This document shows, piece by piece, positions 34,089 through 43,670 of a stretch of DNA of 64,000 nt. Source of the stretch: Flavobacterium yafengii (GTDB taxonomy: Bacteria > Bacteroidota > Bacteroidia > Flavobacteriales > Flavobacteriaceae); assembly GCF_030010375.1 (NCBI RefSeq), contig NZ_JASCRY010000001.1:62001-126000 (forward strand). Direction: 5' to 3'. Positions within the stretch are counted from its first letter, which is position 1. Every line of letters begins with the position of its first letter. A model generated the notes under the pieces. That model worked only from the letters and a program-made list of their open reading frames with translations. It was not told the origin of the DNA and searched no databases. The translations under genes and the position numbers were made by a program.

Positions 34089-35156
34089 ATGGCACACAAC
34101 ATAAAACCAGGCGTAGCTACAGGAGATCAGGTTCAGGAAATTTTTAATTATGCTAAAGAAAAAGGTTTTGCACTTCCGGCAGTAAATGTTACGGGATCAA
34201 ATACGATCAATGGTGTACTTGAAACTGCAGCAAAACTTAATGCTCCGGTTATCATTCAATTCTCTAATGGAGGAGCACAATTTAATGCAGGAAAAGGACT
34301 TTCTAATGCAGGTGAAAAAGCAGCAATCGCTGGTGGAATTGCTGGTGCATTACACATTCATACTTTGGCGGAAGCTTACGGAGCAACCGTAATATTACAT
34401 ACTGACCACTGTGCAAAAAAATTATTGCCTTGGATTGACGGTTTATTAGATGCTTCAGAAAAACATTTTGCTGAAACTGGAAAACCATTATTTTCTTCTC
34501 ACATGATTGACTTATCTGAGGAGCCTATCGAAGAAAACATCGAAATTTGCAAAGGATATTTAGAAAGAATGAGCAAAATGGGAATGACACTTGAAATCGA
34601 ACTTGGTATTACAGGTGGGGAAGAAGATGGTGTTGATAACTCTGATGTTGACAGTTCTAAATTATATACACAACCTGAAGAAGTTGCTTACGCATACGAA
34701 GAACTTTCTAAAGTAAGCCCAAGATTTACAATCGCTGCAGCTTTTGGAAACGTACACGGAGTTTACAAACCAGGAAATGTAAAATTGACTCCAAAAATCT
34801 TAAAAAATTCTCAAGATTTTGTTCAAAATAAATTTAACACAGGACACAACCCGGTAGACTTCGTTTTCCACGGTGGTTCAGGTTCTACATTAGAAGAAAT
34901 TAGAGAAGGTATTAGCTACGGAGTTATAAAAATGAATATCGATACTGATTTACAATTTGCTTTTACGGAAGGTATCCGTGATTATATGGTAAAAAACATC
35001 GACTATTTGAAAACTCAAATTGGGAACCCAGAAGGTTCTGATGCTCCAAACAAAAAATATTACGATCCAAGAAAATGGTTGCGTGAAAGCGAAGTTACTT
35101 TCAACACAAGACTTGAGCAAGCATTTGCTGACTTGAACAACGTAAATACTCTATAA
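34089..35156 (+). CDS. fbaA: Fructose-bisphosphate aldolase, class II
   Basis: Zinc-dependent aldolase of glycolysis and gluconeogenesis: fructose-1,6-bisphosphate to DHAP plus glyceraldehyde-3-phosphate. The 355 residues contain the catalytic and metal site HTDHC (Asp106, His107 ligand), GSGSTLEEIREGISYGVIKMNIDTDLQFAF and NKKYYDPRKWLRESE near the C-terminus, the long (type A) form like E. coli FbaA. A hairpin with the recurring AAATCCCGAT stem follows the stop. Confidence 0.97.
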   Translation: MAHNIKPGVATGDQVQEIFNYAKEKGFALPAVNVTGSNTINGVLETAAKLNAPVIIQFSNGGAQFNAGKGLSNAGEKAAIAGGIAGALHIHTLAEAYGATVILHTDHCAKKLLPWIDGLLDASEKHFAETGKPLFSSHMIDLSEEPIEENIEICKGYLERMSKMGMTLEIELGITGGEEDGVDNSDVDSSKLYTQPEEVAYAYEELSKVSPRFTIAAAFGNVHGVYKPGNVKLTPKILKNSQDFVQNKFNTGHNPVDFVFHGGSGSTLEEIREGISYGVIKMNIDTDLQFAFTEGIRDYMVKNIDYLKTQIGNPEGSDAPNKKYYDPRKWLRESEVTFNTRLEQAFADLNNVNTL

Positions 35157-35174
35157 TAGATTAAGTTTAATTTT

Positions 35175-35200
35175 AAATCCCGATGTAACTATCGGGATTT
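35175..35200 (+). terminator. Hairpin after fbaA
   Basis: AAATCCCGAT (35175-35184) pairs with ATCGGGATTT (35191-35200), loop GTAACT. The T run is short, so termination may be weak. Confidence 0.55.
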
Positions 35201-35225
35201 GAAATCTAAACCATAAATTACAGAA

Positions 35226-35250
35226 ACTGATTACTGAACACTGAATACTA
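35226..35250 (+). repeat. Tandem heptamers just upstream of accD
   Basis: ACTGATT, ACTGAAC, ACTGAAT and a partial ACTA, directly before the accD start codon at 35256. The unit resembles the heptamers in the etfB-etfA gap in length and in starting with ACT. Confidence 0.6.
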
Positions 35251-35255
35251 GAAAA

Positions 35256-36110
35256 ATGGCTTGGTTTAAAAGAAAAGAAAAAGGGATTACTACTGCTACC
35301 GAAGACAAAATGGATATTCCAAAAGGACTTTGGTACAAATCTCCAACTGGAAAAATTATTGATGCCGATGAACTAGCTCGTAACTTATTTGTAAGTCCCG
35401 AAGATGGTTTTCACGTTAGAATTGGAAGTACAGAATATTTTCAAATTTTATTTGACAACAATGAATTTGTTGAATTAGATAAAAACATGACTTCTAAAGA
35501 TCCTTTGCATTTTGTTGACACAAAAAAATATGCAGATCGTTTGAAAGATGTTATGGAAAAAACCAAACTAAAGGATGCAGTGCGCACCGGAGTTGGAAAA
35601 TCAAAAGGGAAAGATGTTGTTATCTGCTGTATGGATTTTGCCTTTATTGGTGGTTCTATGGGAGCTGTAGTGGGAGAGAAAATCGCAAGAGGAATCGATC
35701 ACGCTATCAAAAACAAGTTGCCATTTGTAATGATTTCAAAATCAGGTGGAGCAAGAATGATGGAAGCTGCATATTCTTTGATGCAATTAGCTAAAACATC
35801 CGTAAAACTAGCTCAACTTGCCGAAGCAAAATTACCTTATATTTCGTTATGTACGGATCCAACAACTGGAGGAACGACAGCTTCTTACGCCATGTTAGGA
35901 GATATTAATATTTCTGAACCAGGCGCATTAATTGGCTTTGCCGGACCAAGAGTTGTAAGAGACACAACAGGTAAAGATTTACCGGAAGGTTTCCAGACTG
36001 CTGAGTTCTTACTTGAACATGGTTTCTTAGACTTTATTACACCTAGAAAAGAATTGAAAGACAAGATTAACTTGTATATCGATTTGATTCAAAACAATAC
36101 TATTAGATAA
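35256..36110 (+). CDS. accD: Acetyl-CoA carboxylase carboxyltransferase, beta subunit, lacking the zinc ribbon
   Basis: Transfers the carboxyl group from biotin to acetyl-CoA to start fatty-acid synthesis. The 284 residues match AccD along their length: [73 protein letters not shown]. The N-terminal part aligns with the E. coli zinc-ribbon region ([18 protein letters not shown] versus EGVWTKCDSCGQVLYRAEL), but all four cysteines are replaced. There is no Cys in the first 55 residues, so no zinc site of that kind remains. ATG at 35256 is preceded by tandem heptamers. A perfect terminator follows. Confidence 0.95.
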   Translation: MAWFKRKEKGITTATEDKMDIPKGLWYKSPTGKIIDADELARNLFVSPEDGFHVRIGSTEYFQILFDNNEFVELDKNMTSKDPLHFVDTKKYADRLKDVMEKTKLKDAVRTGVGKSKGKDVVICCMDFAFIGGSMGAVVGEKIARGIDHAIKNKLPFVMISKSGGARMMEAAYSLMQLAKTSVKLAQLAEAKLPYISLCTDPTTGGTTASYAMLGDINISEPGALIGFAGPRVVRDTTGKDLPEGFQTAEFLLEHGFLDFITPRKELKDKINLYIDLIQNNTIR

Positions 36111-36112
36111 AT

Positions 36113-36140
36113 AAAAAATCCCGAGCAATCGGGATTTTTT
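36113..36140. terminator. Terminator of accD
   Basis: AAAAAATCCCGA pairs perfectly with TCGGGATTTTTT around a GCAA tetraloop. Confidence 0.9.
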
Positions 36141-36165
36141 ATTTATCAACTATTTCACTACAAAT

Positions 36166-36201
36166 AAAAACAGCTTTCAAAATTATCTGAAAGCTGTTTT
36201 T
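36166..36201. terminator. Terminator of the ABC permease gene
   Basis: AAAAACAGCTTTCA (36166-36179) pairs with TGAAAGCTGTTTTT (36188-36201), loop AAATTATC; on the minus strand a T-rich stretch follows. Confidence 0.85.
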
Positions 36202-36234
36202 TTATTTATTTAAATTGGCTGACTCGTCTTGAAC

Positions 36235-37485
36235 TTACATTCCCGTTCTAATCGCTTCTACAGGATCTAGTTTTGAAGCAGAGATCGCTGGAAGTATTCC
36301 TGAAATTACACCCACAATAATTGACAATCCTGATCCAATAAGTATATTCCAAAAACTCAAAACAAATTCAAAATCTAATACACTGGTTAAAAGCATTGAC
36401 AGCAACCAAACTATCAATAAACCAATAGCTCCGCCAATAACACATAGAATAACCGCTTCGAATAGAAACTGGAAAAGTATAAATCTATTTTTTGCACCCA
36501 ACGATTTTTGAATCCCAATTAAATTGGTACGCTCTTTTACAGAAACAAACATTATGTTGGCTACTCCAAATCCTCCAACTAAAAATGAAAAAACACTAAT
36601 CAAAATTCCTCCACCACGCATGGCACTAATAATCCCATCTAATAAATCCGTAAATCCAGAAAGAACATTGATGAAAAAATTATCAGTTTCATCGATTTTC
36701 ATACCTCGATAATTCCTGAGTTTTTGAGCCAGTTCCGCTTTAAATGCATCCATATCAACTCCTTTTTGAGGCTTTACAAGAATTACTGGTGTCAATGAAT
36801 CATTATTATCACCATACAACCTTCTTAAAAAATTAACCGGAATATAAGCTGAAGTATCATTATTATTGCCAAACATACCTGCTCCTTGCTTTTTCAATAC
36901 GCCAATAACTGTGAAGCGCTGCCCATACAGACGTAGATTTTTCCCTGTAGGATCACTTTCACCAAAAAGACCCTTCGCAATTTCATAACCCAAAACGATT
37001 ACAGGAGCTCCAGAATTAGATTCAGATTCATTATAAAACCTTCCTTTTGCAAACTCAAGTCCTTGAATTTCTATAAATTCGTGAGATACCGGAACAATAT
37101 TTACGCCGCTCACTGATTCCGATTCGAATTTGAGGGACTCTCTACCTACAAAAAATTGATAAGCCATTTCATCTAAACCGTTCATTGAACTTTTCAAGTA
37201 TTCATATTCATCATATTTAACATCCGGAAATTGTTCCCTTTTCCATAGCGGAATTTCGGAAGGCCCAAAAGAAAATCGCATTAAATAAATGGTGTTTTTA
37301 TCCAAACTGCTCAAATCTTTTTTTATTTTTCTGTCTAAAGAATCAACAGCCGCAAGTACAGCTATAATCGAAAAAATTCCAATAGTAACTCCTAACAAAG
37401 AAAGCAACGTTCTTAACTTATTGTTTCGCAATGCATTCATTGCAAAACCAAAACTCTCTTTTAATAATCGAAGGTAAACTAGCAT
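36235..37485 (-). CDS. ABC transporter permease, MacB/FtsX type
   Basis: A 416-residue inner-membrane permease. One membrane helix at about 20-45 (the LRTLLSLLGVTIGIFSIIAVLAAVDSL stretch) is followed by a large periplasmic MacB-PCD domain (about 50-270) and three C-terminal helices of the FtsX fold, ending ISGILPAISASKLDPVEAIRTGM, the usual FtsX terminus. Such permeases work as mechanotransmitters with a separate ATPase, which is not adjacent here. Substrate unknown; lipoprotein, peptide or antibiotic export are options. Confidence 0.9.
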   Translation of the reverse strand: MLVYLRLLKESFGFAMNALRNNKLRTLLSLLGVTIGIFSIIAVLAAVDSLDRKIKKDLSSLDKNTIYLMRFSFGPSEIPLWKREQFPDVKYDEYEYLKSSMNGLDEMAYQFFVGRESLKFESESVSGVNIVPVSHEFIEIQGLEFAKGRFYNESESNSGAPVIVLGYEIAKGLFGESDPTGKNLRLYGQRFTVIGVLKKQGAGMFGNNNDTSAYIPVNFLRRLYGDNNDSLTPVILVKPQKGVDMDAFKAELAQKLRNYRGMKIDETDNFFINVLSGFTDLLDGIISAMRGGGILISVFSFLVGGFGVANIMFVSVKERTNLIGIQKSLGAKNRFILFQFLFEAVILCVIGGAIGLLIVWLLSMLLTSVLDFEFVLSFWNILIGSGLSIIVGVISGILPAISASKLDPVEAIRTGM

Positions 37486-37652
37486 AAAATCTTTTTTGTA
37501 TTAAAGTAAAATTCCATAAATATTATTCAAAAACCTAATGAAAAATGTATTCGTTGCCGTGTGAATCAATTATTTTATCTTTGCCAATGAAATAGGAGTA
37601 AAAATTACACATTATCTCATTTTCAAATGGCTTAATTTTCACATTAAAAAAC

Positions 37653-37660
37653 TATTTTTG
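37653..37660 (+). promoter_or_regulatory. -7 box (TATTTTTG) of purH
   Basis: Exact TAnnTTTG match 23 bases before the purH ATG. Confidence 0.45.
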
Positions 37661-37683
37661 CACTTTATAACTATAACTACATA

Positions 37684-39210
37684 ATGAACACAACAAAAAA
37701 AATTCAATCTGCATTAATCTCTGTCTTTTCAAAAGAAGGATTAGAACCTATAGTAAGACAACTAAACAGTCAAAACGTTACACTTTATTCTACTGGAGGA
37801 ACTGAGGATTTTATAAAAAATTTAGGAATTCCTGTAATTCCTGTTGAAGATGTTACTTCTTACCCTTCTATTCTGGGTGGTAGAGTAAAAACATTACACC
37901 CAAAAGTTTTTGGAGGAATCTTAAACCGCCAGGACAACGAGAGTGATGTACAACAAATGATAGAGTTCAACATTCCACAAATAGATTTAGTAATTGTTGA
38001 CTTATATCCTTTTGAAAAAACAGTAGCTTCTGGAGCTAGTGAATCAGATATTATTGAAAAAATAGATATTGGTGGTATTTCTTTGATACGCGCTGCCGCA
38101 AAAAACTTCAAAGACACTGTAATTGTAGCATCGGTTGACCAATATGGTTTGCTTTTGGATTTGATTACTGATCAAAACGGAGCTACAACATTGGAAGACA
38201 GAAAATTATTGGCTACAAAAGCATTTCATGTTTCATCCCATTATGACACTGCGATATTCAATTATTTCAACACTGACGAAACTATATACAAACAAAGTAT
38301 TGCTAACGGTCAAGTTTTAAGATATGGTGAAAACCCACATCAAAAAGGATTTTTCTTTGGCGATTTTGATGCTATTTTCAAAAAAGTTCACGGAAAAGAA
38401 TTGTCTTATAATAACTTATTAGATGTTGATGCTGCAGTAAACTTGATAAATGAATTCAAAAATGACGGCCCAACATTTGCTATCCTAAAACACAATAATG
38501 CCTGTGGTTTAGCAACTAGAACTACCATTAGCGAAGCCTATCTTACGGCTTTGGCCTGCGATCCAACTTCAGCTTTTGGTGGTGTTTTAATTTCGAATAC
38601 AAAAATTGATGTTGCTACTGCTTCAGAAATAAACAAATTGTTTTGCGAAGTTGTAATTGCCCCAGAATATGATACTGAAGCCATTGCCATTTTACAAGAA
38701 AAGAAAAACCGAATTATATTAGTTCAAAACGAAGTAGAATTACCACAAAAACAAGTTCGTACTTGCTTAAACGGAATTTTAGTTCAGGAAAGAAACAACA
38801 TAACCGACAATAAAGAAGACTTAAGAACCGTTACTATAACTGAACCTACTGAACAAGAAATTCAGGATCTAATTTTTGCTTCTAAAATTTGTAAAAACAC
38901 AAAATCAAATACGATTGTTTTTGCAAAAAACGGTACACTTATTGCGTCAGGTACAGGACAGACATCAAGAGTTGATGCCTTACAACAAGCAATCGAAAAA
39001 GCGAATAATTTTCACTTTGATTTGCATGGAGCTGTGATGGCAAGCGACGCATTTTTTCCTTTTCCAGATTGTGTAGAAATAGCTAAAGAAGCTGGAATAA
39101 CTGCTGTAATTCAGCCAGGAGGATCTATAAAAGACGAATTGAGTATTAATTATTGTAATGAAAATAAAGTTGCAATGGTATTTACAGGAACTCGTCATTT
39201 TAAACATTAA
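37684..39210 (+). CDS. purH: Bifunctional AICAR formyltransferase / IMP cyclohydrolase
   Basis: Performs the last two steps of IMP synthesis. The 508 residues have the N-terminal MGS-like cyclohydrolase domain (LYSTGGTEDFIKNLGIP, then GRVKTLHPKVFGGIL) and the C-terminal transformylase with LRYGENPHQKG, ILKHNNACGLA, TGQTSRVDALQQAIEKA and ASDAFFPFPD, ending TGTRHFKH. All are signature PurH motifs. A -7 box within its last codons and stop (39217-39224 lies just after) starts the mreB transcript. Confidence 0.97.
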   Translation: MNTTKKIQSALISVFSKEGLEPIVRQLNSQNVTLYSTGGTEDFIKNLGIPVIPVEDVTSYPSILGGRVKTLHPKVFGGILNRQDNESDVQQMIEFNIPQIDLVIVDLYPFEKTVASGASESDIIEKIDIGGISLIRAAAKNFKDTVIVASVDQYGLLLDLITDQNGATTLEDRKLLATKAFHVSSHYDTAIFNYFNTDETIYKQSIANGQVLRYGENPHQKGFFFGDFDAIFKKVHGKELSYNNLLDVDAAVNLINEFKNDGPTFAILKHNNACGLATRTTISEAYLTALACDPTSAFGGVLISNTKIDVATASEINKLFCEVVIAPEYDTEAIAILQEKKNRIILVQNEVELPQKQVRTCLNGILVQERNNITDNKEDLRTVTITEPTEQEIQDLIFASKICKNTKSNTIVFAKNGTLIASGTGQTSRVDALQQAIEKANNFHFDLHGAVMASDAFFPFPDCVEIAKEAGITAVIQPGGSIKDELSINYCNENKVAMVFTGTRHFKH

Positions 39211-39216
39211 TTTGTT

Positions 39217-39224
39217 TAACTTTG
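39217..39224 (+). promoter_or_regulatory. -7 box (TAACTTTG) of the mre-rod cluster
   Basis: Exact TAnnTTTG match between purH and mreB, 39 bases before the mreB ATG. Confidence 0.45.
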
Positions 39225-39263
39225 CCCGTCACAAATTTATAACTTTTAACCCTTAAAAAACTT

Positions 39264-40292
39264 ATGGGATTTTTTGATTTCATGACCGAGGATATTGCGA
39301 TAGACCTTGGTACCGCCAACACTTTAATCATACATAATGATAAAGTTGTCATAGACAGCCCTTCGATAGTTGCTCGTGATAGAGTTTCAGGCAAAATCAT
39401 CGCTGTTGGTAAAGAAGCCAACATGATGCAGGGAAAAACACATGAAAACATTAAAACGATAAGACCTTTGAAAGATGGTGTAATTGCTGATTTTGATGCT
39501 TCAGAAAAAATGATCAGTATGTTTATAAAAAGCATCCCGGCATTGAAAAAAAGAATGTTTACTCCCGCATTAAGAATGGTTGTTTGTATTCCTTCAGGAA
39601 TTACTGAAGTGGAAATGAGAGCTGTAAAAGAATCATGCGAAAGAGTAAATGGTAAAGAAGTTTATTTGATACATGAGCCTATGGCAGCAGCAATAGGTAT
39701 TGGAATAGACATCATGCAACCTAAAGGAAACATGATTGTTGATATAGGTGGTGGAACAACTGAAATTGCAGTTATTGCATTAGGCGGAATTGTATGTGAT
39801 AAATCAGTAAAAATTGCTGGTGATGTATTTACAAATGACATCGTTTATTACATGCGTACGCAACACAATCTTTTTGTTGGAGAAAGTACAGCTGAAAAAA
39901 TCAAAATTCAAATTGGTGCAGCTATCGAAGACTTAGAAACTCCTCCAGAAGACATGTCAGTTCAAGGTAGAGATTTACTTACCGGTAAACCAAAACAAGT
40001 AGAAGTTTCTTATAGAGAAATTGCTAAAGCGTTAGACAAATCAATCCAAAGAATTGAAGATGCTGTAATGGAAACTTTATCACAAACACCTCCTGAATTA
40101 GCAGCTGATATTTACAACACAGGAATTTACCTGGCGGGTGGAGGATCTATGTTAAGAGGTCTTGATAAAAGGATTTCACAAAAAACAGATTTACCTGTCT
40201 ACATTGCTGAAGATCCATTAAGAGCAGTTGTTAGAGGAACTGGTATGGCACTTAAAAACATTACAAAATTTAAAAGCATTTTGATTAAGTAA
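39264..40292 (+). CDS. mreB: Rod shape-determining protein MreB (actin homologue)
   Basis: Forms membrane-bound filaments that direct lateral cell-wall synthesis. The 342 residues have the actin-fold phosphate loops IDLGTANTLI (phosphate 1), IVDIGGGTTEIAVI (phosphate 2) and LAGGGSMLRGLDKRI (adenosine). The N-terminus MGFFDFMTEDIAIDLG includes the short amphipathic membrane anchor. It is the first gene of mreB-mreC-mreD-mrdA-rodA and is separated from mreC by 100 bases in which I see no hairpin. Confidence 0.97.
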   Translation: MGFFDFMTEDIAIDLGTANTLIIHNDKVVIDSPSIVARDRVSGKIIAVGKEANMMQGKTHENIKTIRPLKDGVIADFDASEKMISMFIKSIPALKKRMFTPALRMVVCIPSGITEVEMRAVKESCERVNGKEVYLIHEPMAAAIGIGIDIMQPKGNMIVDIGGGTTEIAVIALGGIVCDKSVKIAGDVFTNDIVYYMRTQHNLFVGESTAEKIKIQIGAAIEDLETPPEDMSVQGRDLLTGKPKQVEVSYREIAKALDKSIQRIEDAVMETLSQTPPELAADIYNTGIYLAGGGSMLRGLDKRISQKTDLPVYIAEDPLRAVVRGTGMALKNITKFKSILIK

Positions 40293-40392
40293 TCCGTTTT
40301 TGTTGCACTTACCAGCCTTCAAGCTCAAGTCAATTTAAAGCAATTAGATTACAAAACAAGACATACAGTTATTTACATTATACCGTTAAGAA

Positions 40393-41217
40393 ATGCAGCA
40401 AATATTTAATTTTATTTTTAAAAACAGTAATAGATTACTGTTTTTGCTGCTTTTGGGTATCTCGTTATCACTCACCATTCAATCCCATTCTTTCCACAGA
40501 AGCAAAATAATTAGCTCTGCAAACTTTTTAAGTGGCGGAGTCTATGAAAAGGTGAACAATCTTAACGAATACTTGAATTTAAAAACTCAAAATGATGCGC
40601 TTGCTCTTGAAAATGCAAAGCTGAAAAGTATTTTATTTAATCGTAAAGACACTACTGCAATAAAAAAACTGGATAGTATTAAAGGGGTAAAACCAGACGA
40701 TATTGTTGTTTCCAAAGTGATACATAATTCATACAATGTACATGAAAATTACTTAACCTTAAATTCAGGGGAATTACAAGGTGTAAAACCGGATATGGGT
40801 GTAATTAACAGTTTAGGAATTGTTGGAATCATAGAAAACACATCTCCAAATTATTCGACCGTAATCAGTATTCTGAATAAAAAATCTCAAATCAATGCTA
40901 AAATCAAAAAGTCAAATCACTTTGGTTCTTTGATTTGGAATGGAAAAAGCACTGGATTTGTTCAACTGGTCGATGTTCCTAGATTAGCGGCGATAAGAAA
41001 AGGAGACACAATCGTAACTGGTGGACAATCAGTTATATTTCCTGAAAATATTAACATTGGAACTATTGACAAAATAGAAAAAGACAATCAAACTAATTAT
41101 TATACAATAACTGTTAAGCTTTTCAATGACATGACAAATTTAGGCCATGTCTATATCATAAAAAGGAAAGATCGTGAAGAAATCACTAATTTAGAAAAAA
41201 GAGAAAAGGATGAATAG
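40393..41217 (+). CDS. mreC: Rod shape-determining protein MreC
   Basis: Bitopic periplasmic scaffold of the elongasome that activates PBP2. The 274 residues have one membrane helix at about 13-28 (NRLLFLLLLGISLSLTI), a coiled coil at about 50-80 (LNEYLNLKTQNDALALENAKLKSIL) and the beta-barrel domain with LNSGELQGVKPDMGVIN, GIVGIIENTSPNYSTVISI and VTGGQSVIFPENINIGTI. The end overlaps mreD by 8 bases, so the two are translated together. Confidence 0.93.
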   Translation: MQQIFNFIFKNSNRLLFLLLLGISLSLTIQSHSFHRSKIISSANFLSGGVYEKVNNLNEYLNLKTQNDALALENAKLKSILFNRKDTTAIKKLDSIKGVKPDDIVVSKVIHNSYNVHENYLTLNSGELQGVKPDMGVINSLGIVGIIENTSPNYSTVISILNKKSQINAKIKKSNHFGSLIWNGKSTGFVQLVDVPRLAAIRKGDTIVTGGQSVIFPENINIGTIDKIEKDNQTNYYTITVKLFNDMTNLGHVYIIKRKDREEITNLEKREKDE

Positions 41218-41716
41218 CGCATTGTTAGTCAATATTTTTCGATTTATTCTGTTATTGGCAGTTCAAATTATCATATTCAACAATATGAATTTTTTGGGTT
41301 ACATAAGCCCTTTTCCATACATATTGTTCATAATACTTTATCCTGTAAATGGAAACAAGTCAGGCCTTGTGGTTGCGAGTTTCTTACTTGGACTTATTAT
41401 GGATATGTTTAGCAATTCAGGTGGAATACATGCTACAGCCTGTTTAGTTCTAGCCTATTTTAGACCATCTATTTTTAAATTTGCTTTTGGTTTAAGTTAT
41501 GAATATCAAACTGTAAAATTAAATGACGTTTTGACACCTGAAAGATTCTCGTTTATATTACTTTCTGTTGTAATACACCATTTTACATTATTTATACTGG
41601 AAGCATTCCAGTTTAGCTTTATTTTTGATATACTAATCAGAACTTTATTAAGTACTGTATTCACAATCATTATTTGTATTATCATAATATACCTTATTAA
41701 GCCCAACAAAAGATGA
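41210..41716 (+). CDS. mreD: Rod shape-determining protein MreD
   Basis: Small integral membrane partner of MreC. The 168 residues contain about five membrane segments, and GLIMDMFSNSGGIHATACLVLAYFRP is typical of the family. Assignment rests on this text and on the position between mreC (8-base overlap) and mrdA (4-base overlap, ATGA). C-terminus IIYLIKPNKR. Confidence 0.9.
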   Translation: MNSALLVNIFRFILLLAVQIIIFNNMNFLGYISPFPYILFIILYPVNGNKSGLVVASFLLGLIMDMFSNSGGIHATACLVLAYFRPSIFKFAFGLSYEYQTVKLNDVLTPERFSFILLSVVIHHFTLFILEAFQFSFIFDILIRTLLSTVFTIIICIIIIYLIKPNKR

Positions 41717-43665
41717 GAAAAGTCTTGTTGCCTTCTTTAATCATTATAGCTACCTCTTTGCTTGTAATGCGAATCTTTTATTTGCAGATTGTTGACGATA
41801 CTTTAAAACTAAAGTCTGAAAACAATGCCATTAAAAAAAAGTATGAATATCCTGAAAGAGGATACATGTATGATAGAAAAGGAAAGTTATTAGTTGCCAA
41901 CCAAGCATCTTATGACATCATGGTCATTCCTAGAGAGGTAAAAAAAACTGATACTTTAGAATTTTGTCAATTGTTGAAAATTACAAAAGAAGATTTCATA
42001 AAAAAAATTGAAAAAGCAAAAGTATACAGTCCGCGTTTGCCATCTGTTTTTTTATCTCAGTTGAACAAAAGTGAATTTGCTGCGTTTCAAGAAAAAATAA
42101 GAAAATATGAAGGGTTTTATTTTCAAAAACGTTCCCTTCGAGATTATGAAGTAGATTTTGGAGCCAATATTTTTGGATTCATCACTCAAGTAAATGAAAA
42201 ATTAGTCGCTAAAAACCCATATTACAATAGCGGTGATTTAATTGGACGACAAGGAGTTGAAGAAAGCTATGAAGATCTTTTACGTGGAGTAAAAGGCGTA
42301 AAATACATTCAAAAAGACAAATACAACAGGGAAATAGGTTCTTATAAAGATGGAAAATACGACACTATCGCTGTTCAAGGAGAAGACATCAATCTTACCA
42401 TAGATGCTGAAATTCAAAAATATGGAGAGGAGTTAATGATTAATAAACGAGGTGGAATTGTTGCTATTGAACCTAGCACCGGCGAAATATTAGCACTTGT
42501 AACTGCTCCATCTTATGACCCGGGGATATTGGTAGGAAGACAACGATCTAAAAACTATACCGAATTATACCGAGACTCTATAGCAAAACCACTTTACGAC
42601 AGAGGTTTGCTGGCTGAGTATCCCCCAGGATCACCATTCAAAATCTTAACTGGACTTGTAGCGCTACAAGAGGGTGTTATTGATGCTAATACTACTGTGT
42701 TTTGTAATCGTGGTTTTAGTTATGCCAGAGGACGTTTTATGGGATGCCATTGTCATGGAGGCGCGCTTCAATTGCACCGAGGTATCTTTGAATCTTGCAA
42801 TTCATATTTTGCAACGGCTTACATGAAGACCATAAATAAATATTCAAAACCTGCACAAGCGGTTGATATTTGGAGCAAACACATGAAAAGTTTTGGTCTT
42901 GGACAATTCATGGGATATGATTTACCAACTGGTAAAAAAGGAAACGTACCCGATTCAAAAACATACAAACGCATTTATCCTAACGGCGGCTGGAGAAGCA
43001 CTACTATTGTTTCTAATTCTATTGGACAAGGTGAAGTTCTGATGACTCCAATTCAATTGGCAAATATGATGGCAACCATCGCTAACGAAGGTCATTATTA
43101 CACGCCTCATATCATTAAGAAAATTGAAGGTCACAAAATTGATGAAAAATTTACCACTAAACATGTAACTACAATTGATAAAAAACATTTTAAACCAATT
43201 ATCAGCGGTCTATTTGATGTTTACAACTTAGGAACAGCCAGGTCACTACGAGTTGAAGGAATTGATATTTGCGGTAAAACTGGAACAGCAGAAAATTTTG
43301 CGAAAATTGGTGGAGTACGAGTAAAAATGGAAGATCACTCTATATTTGTAGCTTTTGCACCAAAAGACAATCCAAAAATTGCAATTGCAGTTATGGTTGA
43401 AAATGGTGGATATGGAGCAACTATAGCAGGACCTATTGCCAGTTTGATGATAGAAAAATACCTTAGACAAAAAATTACCAGAGTTGATCTAGAAAAAAGA
43501 ATTTTAGCAACAAGTTTACAAAGTCGATATGCTAAATTGGGCGGACTGTCTGAAGCAGTGAAATTACAATTACGAATTAGCGATTCTCTTCTAAAAAAGA
43601 AAACAACAATTCCAACTGTTAAAGTAAAAACAGACACCACTAAATCGAATAAACAAGCTATTTAA
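41713..43665 (+). CDS. mrdA: Penicillin-binding protein 2 (elongasome transpeptidase)
   Basis: Cross-links peptidoglycan during lateral growth, with RodA as glycosyltransferase. The 650 residues have an N-terminal membrane helix at about 5-22, the dimerisation domain (ERGYMYDRKGKLLVANQASYD), and a transpeptidase domain with SPFK at 307-310 (catalytic Ser307), SCN at 361-363 and KTG at 522-524, all intact. The interval RFMGCHCHGG (about 341-350) sits between the SxxK and SxN motifs, as in other PBP2 proteins. A basic, disordered tail closes it. It starts inside the mreD stop and precedes rodA by 5 bases. Confidence 0.95.
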   Translation: MRKVLLPSLIIIATSLLVMRIFYLQIVDDTLKLKSENNAIKKKYEYPERGYMYDRKGKLLVANQASYDIMVIPREVKKTDTLEFCQLLKITKEDFIKKIEKAKVYSPRLPSVFLSQLNKSEFAAFQEKIRKYEGFYFQKRSLRDYEVDFGANIFGFITQVNEKLVAKNPYYNSGDLIGRQGVEESYEDLLRGVKGVKYIQKDKYNREIGSYKDGKYDTIAVQGEDINLTIDAEIQKYGEELMINKRGGIVAIEPSTGEILALVTAPSYDPGILVGRQRSKNYTELYRDSIAKPLYDRGLLAEYPPGSPFKILTGLVALQEGVIDANTTVFCNRGFSYARGRFMGCHCHGGALQLHRGIFESCNSYFATAYMKTINKYSKPAQAVDIWSKHMKSFGLGQFMGYDLPTGKKGNVPDSKTYKRIYPNGGWRSTTIVSNSIGQGEVLMTPIQLANMMATIANEGHYYTPHIIKKIEGHKIDEKFTTKHVTTIDKKHFKPIISGLFDVYNLGTARSLRVEGIDICGKTGTAENFAKIGGVRVKMEDHSIFVAFAPKDNPKIAIAVMVENGGYGATIAGPIASLMIEKYLRQKITRVDLEKRILATSLQSRYAKLGGLSEAVKLQLRISDSLLKKKTTIPTVKVKTDTTKSNKQAI

Positions 43666-43670
43666 TCCAG

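Noticed and set aside
35256..36110. AccD as propionyl-CoA or methylmalonyl carboxyltransferase
   Set aside because: The length of 284 residues and sequence fit the short AccD beta subunit; the propionyl-CoA carboxylase beta chain is about 510 residues.
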